A stretch of 55,975 nucleotides of DNA from Phoronis australis (lineage: Eukaryota; Phoronida; Phoronidae): assembly GCA_002633005.1 (NCBI GenBank), contig NMRA01000647.1:140851-196825 (forward strand). Reading direction: 5' to 3'. The first letter of the stretch is position 1, and each line of letters opens with the position of its first letter. A model generated the notes under the pieces. It did no database searches, had not been told where the DNA came from, and saw only the letters and a program-made list of their open reading frames with translations. A program made the translations under genes and the position numbers. Below, piece by piece: positions 38,771 to 47,303 of this stretch.

Positions 38771-39142
38771 AATACCTAGACTTGCAACAAAATTAAATAC
38801 TGGAACAACTAATGTTGAGTTTGTATTTGAGTGGTTCGAGGTGCTTCGACGATTGTGAGAACAATTCACAGGCCTACATTTTTCTACGTTTATGGGTGTC
38901 GGAAGACAGCAAGGGGGGTGGAAGTAAATTGCTTGACTTGTTGAAAGAGTCATTATTTATTAAATAATGATAAAAGTTCATATTTACATAAACTGTACAC
39001 TGCACTTGACACTGTGAACTCAATGCTTCGACTAAGTTTCATGAGTCAAGGTAAATATGCCTTGTAACAAAAATATCAACATATGGACAGACACAGATTT
39101 CAAAGTATAAAACATAAATCTCAATAACATATTAACTTATAC

Positions 39143-40866
39143 CTAAGGAACAGTGCTAACAGTGTTAATTTTCATTTCTGATTCAAAGTTGTACTCGTTG
39201 TTACTGAACGGAACGGGGCGGGTGAAATGTCTATAGAACAGCACACATATCTTTACAACGCCTGCCAGAGAAGCAAGCACGAGAAGCAGAATTGAAGAAG
39301 TAGAATTTATTGTGCCAGGGGTGTAATTCTTATCGATACTACCAATAAGAGCCACAATAACGACTATGTAGGGGCTGAACTGATATCTTGTGAATTTGTC
39401 GAAAACAAACACGTCTAGTCCAAACCACAAGACAAGTTCACCAGCTAGTATTGAGAGAATAACGGTACTGGCAATGCTTTGCTCAACACCGAGTCTGTAA
39501 GCAAGAACTTGTGCAAAGTTCAGTAAGGTGGCAATTGTGACCCATGTAGCGTAGAAGGCCAGGCCGTTTTGAATAAACAGACGAGTCATCCAAATGTCCT
39601 TCTGTAATCCCATTTTCGCCAAGTAGTTGCCACTCTTGTTCAGGCGCACGTGCGATATGACTAAGCAAATGTACAGCGTGAAAGGAAGAAGAGCTATGGG
39701 TATTAAAGCCCAGTCGATCATAAGACGATCCCAGATGACCAGCCAGGCAACATTGCACCCTAGATTGATGATGTATGAAATATAAAACAACGGTGATTCG
39801 GTTTGCGGGTTCGCGTACAAGGCATATCCTTCCGGAGTTTTACGAAATATTGCTGCAATGACGTATATCAGCCAAATTATTTGCCATGTGTAGATGAAAC
39901 CCCAAATTGAAAAGGTCCAGCTGGCAGGAGTCACTTCTATATAGCGCATGTCGTCTCTGAACGGTGACGTGTTTGTGAAGAGACCTGGAAGAAACAAAAT
40001 GGTGGTGACAGATTGACAAGAGTCATCAAGTTTTACTGGCCGGTGAAATGGTGAAAAGAGTGTTGTTACATGCTACGCGTCGCCGATTTTGGAACTTTCC
40101 ACAAATTAAGATAATATTTGTCGCGTATATATTACTGTCTTTCGAAACTCCGATTCCCTATCAGCATTAAGCCAATCGCTACTTACCCATTTGCTGTCCG
40201 ATGGGGGACATGCCTATTGAGTTCACGAACAACGTAAACGCAAAACATGAGGCGGTCAACACCGTAAGGAACGCCAGAAGTGGATTGTGGGTAGCTGGCT
40301 TGGGAGTCTGAAAGAGTAAAATGTATGTTCAAAATGAAAATCTAATTGAAAACATTTTGAAATATTTTGCTTTAGAAAAGGAAAAAACATCTTGAAAGCA
40401 AAACCAGCGGTTAATTCTAGAAGTAGGCGCGGTTTAAGGCAACATATTGCTATCAGTGCTACTTCGGTCGATATGACCTGATATCACCATATATTTAACT
40501 GATATTCTATGATATCACCATCGGAAACGGGTGTAGCGAATATCACGTGCATATGAAGGGCAATAGGCCTTCTTCGATTTTTATTGATCGAAGTATTCTT
40601 GTAACTATACAACCTACTCAGGGATACAACAACATGAGATTACTGATACAATTATTCAAGCCTCTAATTCGTCAAAAAATAATAAAAAATAATATCAAAT
40701 CGCATTTCGTTGCATTTTGTTGACCAGAGAATGTTGAAAACAACTTATGATACAAAGTCCATGACTTATTGAGCTTAGTAGTAGTAGTAGGCCTAAGTTG
40801 ATAACATTTCAACACTTTGTTTGCATGGTTCAGTATATTATCGAAAGAACAAACCTCGGTTGTCAT
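39143..40866 (-). CDS. TspO-like polytopic membrane protein, paralogue 3 (324 aa)
   Basis: Exons 40866-40855 (MTTE), 40307-40187 (121 nt) and 39984-39143 join with phases 0 and 1. Exon 2 reads TPKPATHNPLLAFLTVLTAS and ends in SPIGQQM. Exon 3 has NTS, then EVTPASWTFSIWGFIYTWQ, and ends FYRHFTRPVPFSNNEY plus a short tail. Eight hydrophobic segments are laid out as in paralogue 2. The stretch from WDRLMIDWAL to YRLGV is identical to paralogue 2 at protein level, while exon 2 is clearly more diverged. Its first donor is GTTTGT where the paralogues use GTAAGT. Sequons NYT and NST lie before the last segment. Function is unknown beyond the distant TspO-type resemblance. Confidence 0.86.
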
Positions 40867-41023
40867 CCTGGAATCCACGCAAGACTGTTGTGTTGACAGT
40901 ATATAGTGGAAAAGCTAACACAAAAACTTCGGTGCTGATGTGTCGTGTATCTGCAAATAGATGCGTGTAAATAAAGATCTCGTTTTTATTATTTTGGGAT
41001 AATAACATACCTAAAATGTGTTG

Positions 41024-41264
41024 ACCAATCAGAGCTTGAGTTGGTGACATAACGATCCTTCACGAGCAGAAGCTTTTGTGTACACACACAAATGTTTCAT
41101 AAGGTGCTAAGAAATATATAGGTCACGAATTTATGTAAGTCGTTCCCCTCTTTTATGTAAGCTTTATTGTTTGCTTGTAGCGCAATTTGACAACCACAAT
41201 TTGCCTAAGCATTATTATAGGCAGTGATTTAGCATTTGCTCGGGCGTCAAATGACGTGAGAAAA
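41024..41264 (-). promoter_or_regulatory. Promoter block of TspO-like paralogue 3, duplicated at paralogue 2
   Basis: It aligns with 36401-36640 and sits at the same distance (about 158 bp) from its ATG. It keeps the inverted CCAAT (ACCAATCAGAGC), the conserved upstream ATG and an ATGACGTGAGAAAATG phrase that contains a CRE-like core. The duplication that made the paralogues therefore carried the promoter. Confidence 0.6.
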
Positions 41265-41939
41265 TGACTGGCTTGACATCGACAAATTTAATTACCACAG
41301 TGCTTTAGTCTGCCTACACACATTACCTGGGACTATCCTAGACATCATAATGGTCGAACTGAATTTAGTTCATTGAACTGAACGACTCGGACATATACGA
41401 AGGCACTGGCCGGCAGGTGACAGACTTAGCAACCTCTGAAAACTACCGCTATGCGGTCCATCAGCCTTCAGTTGTCTTATAGGATAAAGCAATTGTTGAA
41501 CCACAAAAAACAATAGATTCTAGACTGCGGCACATCTTGAAACCTGCACCTCAGTCAGGATCCCAGCCTCAGTGAACTTTTTACTAAACGCGGCGGATGT
41601 AGAATTTCTGGAATTCAATGCCAATCAAGATGCATTGAATCATCAATTTCAAATCAAATTTACTTATTATTGATTTGTTCCTGCGGCATTCGGTCACAGG
41701 CCCATAATTGATGGCACATTCAATATTCACCAAAAACTTATGTTTTACAAGAGCAAAGTGGAACGTTGAAACTGAAATGCACGGCCGGTTAACGGCAGCC
41801 GTATGCTTCTATAGCCTAGAGGAGTTACACTGAAGACTTGTCAATTACGTGGTGCAGAATTCGTCCAACCCGGCCGTGAACGTGAACTCCGGCCGCCACC
41901 AAACAAAACTATTAATTGTCAAACTCATTCTTCACGAAA
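41265..41939. other. No gene recognised
   Basis: Upstream flank of TspO-like paralogue 3. Nothing coding and no clear repeat is seen. Confidence 0.4.
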
Positions 41940-42270
41940 ATCCGTAGATACAGATGTAGGCATGAAAGAAAACAAACGTCATGAAGAGGCGCAGCAGTAG
42001 TCAGATTGGTCTCATCTGTTTTCCACTGTAGGAATACACAGGGGTTCAGCAGACGCAACCGTAGATGCGAGAAAATGCCACTAGGGGGCAGCACAGTAAA
42101 TGGACCAGTCGTGAACACACCCACACTGCCCATATACCGGTAAACCTCTAAGTGCTTTGGCGTATACGGAGGCTGACGACAAAAACAGACTTGCCAATAA
42201 TAAAAATGGTCACTAAGTGGTGAGGAATGAGTGGAGTTCATCTCAAAATGGAAACGTTCTGTCGTGTTCA
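41940..42270. repeat. Modules of the CCACTAGGGGGC repeat family
   Basis: Cores GCCACTAGGGGGCAGC (42077-42092) and GGTCACTAAGTGGTG (about 42206) sit in the same context as the 11.2-12.3 kb array (AAAAATGG lead-in, CACAGTA follow-on). It is a short, diverged block of that dispersed family. Confidence 0.65.
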
Positions 42271-42300
42271 TTATAATAAGTACTGTATAGTTATTCCCCT

Positions 42301-42540
42301 TATAAAAATAAACTTAAGTTTTCATTGAAAAACCTAAGTTCTTGGTCGGAAAAACTAGTTTTCATGCACCAAAACTTATAAGTTTTTGGCAAACACTTTT
42401 AAAAGCATTTTGGAACAAGTTTTTTGGAACAAACTTTAGTTTTCTTAACTTAAGTTTTCAAAAACTTAAGTTCTAAAAACTTTTAAGTTTTTAGTAAGAA
42501 CTTAAGTATTTCCTCTTAAACTTAAGTTATGTTCCACGAA
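42301..42540. repeat. Cluster of AAACTTAAGTTT palindromic units
   Basis: CTTAAGTTTT, AAAACTTAAGTT and variants recur about ten times within 240 bp in both orientations, with half-sites such as CCTAAGTTC and CTTATAAGTTT. Spacing is irregular, so this is not a clean tandem. No coding role. Confidence 0.75.
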
Positions 42541-42706
42541 GGAAGAAATGCTTCTAAAGTAAATAGAGCGAAAATACTAAAACTAGGGAGACGAGAGATT
42601 GCAATGCACAAACCGGAAATCTAACAAGTAAGTAGGCCTAAAAAAGAACACTACTTCTACATCATGAAAACCGTGCAAGCTCACAACATTGAAGACCGAT
42701 AACATC

Positions 42707-42903
42707 AGGTGTGCACCCATCCTAAAATATAGGGGGCTCGAATTTTTTAGAGTGTGGACATTTTATTAAAACAAGAAAAAAAAAAACGGGGTACGTTCAG
42801 AGCTATGAATTGTGCATTCGCCGAATTCCTGCCTCTTTAGTGGACTTTTGTCTCGTTTTCTTAGATTTTTCTACCAACTTGTCAACCTCGGGTGCGCGCA
42901 TGA
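42707..42903 (+). mobile_element. MITE family A, copy 3
   Basis: It starts near GGTGTGCACCCATCC and ends CGGGTGCGCGCATG, so the termini are inverted. Internal GGGGGCTCGAATTTTTTAGA and GGACTTTTGTCTCGTTTTCT match copies at 20411 and 25182. It is slightly shorter than copy 2. Confidence 0.72.
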
Positions 42904-44210
42904 ACATATGCCTACACTGCACACTGATCAGAATACGAGTGAATAAAACTGGCGGGTAAAATGTTTTTAAATGCCAATACCACGTCACCAGTCCAAGATC
43001 TGGGCGTACTTCAAATATACACGACTTACCAAACAATACTAGGCCTATAAATTGGAAATACGAATGGTTGTGTCTGCAGTAACAACGTAGCGTTATCCCC
43101 CATGCCGGGGAATACCTAATGGGTTATTAGTTGGTAGCAGGGCCGTGGGGCTCGGGCGGGTGGTGGCACGTGCCCCCGATAATTTACTGGGTTCCAGGTG
43201 AAATCGTGGCCACCGTCATAGGCGTAGGGCAGGGGTAGTCGTAAGAAAAGAGAGACGAAGCATGCAGCGCAGATGAAACGAAAAAATAAGAGCATACATG
43301 TATCTGTCAACCACCGTCCATGGCCAGCGCCGAGGTTACCCTTTGGGCGCACTCTGGCCACTCCGATTTCTGTTACGGGCAGGAGATATAGTGTACACCG
43401 TCAAAATGCGGCATTTTTAAGAGTTATCGTAATCACATACAATGCAACTCTCGTTCTTTTTTTCGCTTTCTTATTCGAAAATGCACAATCTTTTAATCGG
43501 AAACAGGAACAATTTAGAAATATCTTAATTAAAGCATCATTTGCAGCTTATTTTTTGCTTTTGAAATTATTGAACTTCCATAATTAAGGGGCTTGAAGGG
43601 GCCTGACGGTGAAATTCGGCATAGCCGTCCACCATTTTCAGAATTTTAATTTACATCCTTTTCTTCCTAAAGGAGGCCCAATCGGATGGAATCAATTGCC
43701 TCCTTTTCTATTAGTTGTTAAATCGTATATCAACCGTTTTTTTCCAATGGATCGCACTGCGATAGTTTTTTAATGATATTACTTTTCATGTTAAGGGGAC
43801 TCCTTTCGGCTCCTTTCTTGTCCCTTTGTCACCCCTGAATACTTGGCATTGTCAACTAATCAAGCTGGGAAGTAGGTAAAATTTCAATACAGTCAAAAAA
43901 CACAACGTGATCATGTGAAACTTATCAGCATCAAAAGACGTGCTTCCCAAACAAAAGAAAATGTGAGATTGTGTTGAACAAAACAAAATCAATAGCATAA
44001 ATTGGCATCGAAAGGACACTCTGAAGTTTGAAGAACTCGGAGACCACAGATGTTACGGTATCATTGATGGCTCCCGACGATACGGATATCTGTATTTATT
44101 TATTTTTTAAAAACGTTTTGGAGGTCGTTGTTGTGTAAAGTTTCCTTTATGAAGATGGAAGTGTTCGAAGGAACTCGCACGTGTCAAACACGGACTGTCG
44201 GGAGTGTTAG
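42904..44210. other. No gene recognised
   Basis: Open frames at 43116-43587 on both strands lack motif or splice support. Pyrimidine-rich stretches near 43660-43830 (CTCCTTTCGGCTCCTTTC) may belong to a repeat. Confidence 0.4.
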
Positions 44211-44580
44211 GTTTATCATCGTGTACAGTGTGCACGTGTGACGAATTATTGTGAGCTATTCAAAGTACGTTTTGGAGTGCAATTTGAACTCTTAAAACGT
44301 AGGAGGTTGTCACCACAATAAACCAGAATACACGTTCACACGGATAAGTCCTGCAAATGTCTTATATATAAGAGAGGGATTGGAACTCGGTCAGTTCATT
44401 CTCGGGAGGGGAAGAGGCAGACACCCAAAACTTGGCAGTTTGCAAGGAACCCCGGAACTGCACTCCTTCAAAATGCACCTTCAAAGCCTGATCCAAAAAA
44501 TGAAATTTCACCATACTTGACCTGTATTATTAAAGAAAATATAATTGGCGTACATGTAGTTTTCACTCTTTAAAATACTG
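44211..44580 (+). repeat. ~370-bp direct repeat, left copy, with TATA/initiator-like core
   Basis: It starts GTTTATCATCGTGTACAGTG and aligns with 45314-45681 at roughly 90% identity by eye with small indels. Inside are TTATATATAAGAGAGGG and, about 28 nt on, GGTCAGTTC, the layout of a TATA plus initiator promoter. It is followed directly by a LINE fragment. Confidence 0.85.
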
Positions 44581-45313
44581 GAGCCAGCAGCATGCTCGAC
44601 TTTGCACCGGATCGGATTGATACGCGATGGACAAAAGATGTATTACTCTCCAGAGAGGCATCAGTTCCTGATGTAGAACACAGTTTATTAGAATTATTTG
44701 CTGACCAGCAAATTAAACAGATTTATATTATGCCTTTTAAACTGTTGCTCCAACCTCAATTGAAAGTTTTTAAGTATTATCGCATTCATAAAAAGTTTAC
44801 ACACAATATTTTTTAAAAGAAAATGCAAATAGTCCAAAACGACAAATGCTCATTTTGTGGAGTGGTAGAAACTTTTAGTCACTTGTTTTTGGAATGTCAG
44901 CATGTACTTTCTTTTTGGAATAATTTACAAACTTGGATTTCAAACGTCGTTGGAGATAACCTGTAACTGGCTGAAAAGCGTGTCCTACTATTTGCATACA
45001 TTGGAAGTCATGGCTAAAAAATCAATCACGTATTAACGTTAGCTCAGTACTTTATACATACTTGTTCGAAGTCTTCATGTATTCCTGTACTTCAGAGATT
45101 TCACCCCCAATTTTATTTGACACTGTCAAGACATGGAAAATTATGAAATCTAGAGAATTACCCCCTGACCTGCTGGGACTTTTTGAAACCCTTAAACATT
45201 CAGTATAAATTCAAGCAGAGCTGGCCAGGAATGTGAGAGTGAATGGGTTTGTTTTCTTTTCTACTGTATTCCCTTGTTAATTTCATTTTATGCAAATAAA
45301 CTTTAAAAAAAAT
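44581..45313 (+). mobile_element. 5'-truncated LINE 3' end with zf-RVT-type remnant and A-rich tail
   Basis: The open stretch from about 44592 reads DFAPDRIDTRWTKDVLL. It continues, after a stop, into KCSFCGVVETFSHLFLECQ (about 44847-44903), the C-x2-C...H-x4-C pattern of the zinc-finger region at the C-terminus of LINE reverse-transcriptase ORFs. Several stops follow, so it is dead. The 3' end has ATGCAAATAAAC and a short A run at 45303-45312, consistent with target-primed insertion. It is bracketed by the two ~370-bp direct repeats. Confidence 0.78.
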
Positions 45314-45681
45314 GTTTATCATCGTGTACCGTGTGCATGTGTGACGAATTAATGTGAGCTATTCAAAGTACGTTTTGGAGTGCAATTTGAACTCATAAAC
45401 CGTAAGAGCTTGTCATCACAATGAACCAGAGTACACGTTCACACGGATGCGGATAAGCCCTGCAAATGTCTTATATAAGAGAGGGAATGGAACTCGGTCA
45501 GTTCAACCTCGGGAGGAGAGGCAGACACCCAAAACTTGGCAGTTTCCAAGGAACCCCGGAACTGCACTCCTTCAAAATGCACCTTCAAAGCCTGATCCCC
45601 CAAAAAATGAAATTTTGCAATACTTGACCTGTATTATTAAAGAGAATATCATTGGCGTAGTTTTCACTCTTGGAAATACTT
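45314..45681 (+). repeat. ~370-bp direct repeat, right copy, with TATA/initiator-like core
   Basis: Second copy of 44211-44580. TATATAAG at 45472 and TCAGTTC at 45498 put the initiator A about 28 nt downstream of the TATA, the canonical spacing. The downstream open frame (about 45447-45881) reaches past the repeat (CLRVLHIDSGLQVSGFIIHN) but is not recognised and is not called as a gene. Confidence 0.85.
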
Positions 45682-47285
45682 GTCGGATGTATTGTCTACG
45701 AGTGCTTCACATCGACAGTGGTCTCCAAGTTTCCGGCTTTATTATTCACAATCCTTCCGATTCGGAGCAATCTGTTAAGGTTCCATTCCCGTCTCACGCT
45801 GTTGGTTTATCTGAGGTGCCACGTGGTGGTACCTTGCATGGACAGATTTTGAGATTTTATTTTAGCAGTTTGGAAATTTGACTGCGGTTTTATTAGACAA
45901 TTGGAAACTTTATCTATTTCCCGCTTGAAGGGTTGATATGTGTCTTCTCATCTTACTTTAACCCTTTTCTGTTTCGCTGTCGATGCAGCATCTGTAAAGT
46001 CATTCCCTCTCGCATTTTTCCCATGATTGGACGCTGCGCTGTAGTCAGGATTTTTACAAAGTGCCCATATTGCTTGTCCGAATCTCCCACTGCGCTCGAA
46101 TGAGCGTAAGAGTATTCTTGATTAAATTCGACAACTTCTTACGGCTACCTCAGACCCCGAGGGTGTGTAGCAGTAATTTCTATGTTAGTTAGACGTTCCT
46201 GCATTCAGGCTATTTTCAGTAGTCGAAAACTGATAATAGAATTCACTTTGTCGAAACATATTGCTAGGATGTGCGGGTAACAAAAACATCAGGGCGAAGA
46301 CTCTGTTTTCAACTTCTAGATAAATGTGCGTTTATATATCACACACGGGCGGCGCAGCACTGAAAAAAAGTGGGGGGGGGGGNGTTGCGGTTGGGAAGGC
46401 TCCGTCGACGGGTCTTTACCTATGAAATCTAAACGATCCAAGGAAAAAAGTTATTTGCGCAACATAATTCATTTGAACCTCCATGGCAGCGCCCTCATGC
46501 TTTTTTGTCTTTTTGTCAGCTGAACTAGTCACGGGTACATATAGCCAGCATAGAGTTTTAGACTTTATACTTGAGACCAAAACTGTTATGGCGAACTGAT
46601 CATCACAATTTATTTTCATAGAGCGAATTTTGTTGTAGGAGGGAATCCCTTTCAGAGTTTCTTAAAACTTTTTTTCCGCATTTTTTCTGGGCACCAACTG
46701 TAGTTTTTATGTTGTATACTTGGTTACAAAGTGGTATCTATTTCAATTTAGATCCTTTCCCCAATATATTCCGTACAACATAGCCTAGTCCTCACAACAC
46801 TGAGTGAAAACTATTGTGACACACTGCTATCAAAAAATAAATGTGAGTAAATCATTTATTGTCACTGAGGAAGACACTTAAATTAAATACTGAGCACATC
46901 GGTGTTGCAGCCACACCCCATAATGGTGCACATTCAAAACGTCTCCTAGGTTACCAGGAACAAGGCAAGTTAGAAAAACATATCTGAACCACATCAGGTT
47001 TGTCTTTGATCATTCTGATAGGTGTGAAGTGAGAATCTCAAATTCAACATAACAATTCTCATTTTGGCCATTGAGTATGATAATGGGAAATAAATAACAA
47101 ACAATTACACAAGTGTACAAGTCGCTGGTTTCCACTCTCATTGTAAATTCTCCAGTGTGGAATTTATACTGCCTTAGAAGTCACATACATTTTGAACCGC
47201 AATGATAATGCTGACACTGGACTCTCAGGAGTATTTCAAACTAATGCACCATCAACTTTTCTCATGCATTAATGTTGGTAATCTC
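45682..47285. other. No gene recognised
   Basis: It contains a poly-G run ending in an N (46373-46383). No exon chain or motif is seen on either strand. Confidence 0.45.
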
Positions 47286-47291
47286 TTTATT
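47286..47291 (-). terminator. Polyadenylation signal AATAAA of the C7orf57 homologue
   Basis: TTTATT on the plus strand reads AATAAA on the gene strand, 12 nt beyond the stop codon at 47304. That implies a very short 3' UTR if it is the signal used. Confidence 0.5.
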
Positions 47292-47303
47292 ATATCCCTT
47301 GCC

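Larger units (their letters stand above)
36641..39142. other. Intergenic between paralogues 2 and 3, no gene seen
   Basis: Apart from the SINE-like segment (37650-37727) and the TG run (38711-38765), nothing coding is recognised. Open frames at 38318-38699 lack start context, splice logic or known motifs. Confidence 0.5.

Noticed and set aside
45447-45881. 144-codon open frame across the right direct repeat
   Set aside because: About half lies in the direct repeat, it has no recognised motif, and the matching frame is not kept in the left copy.
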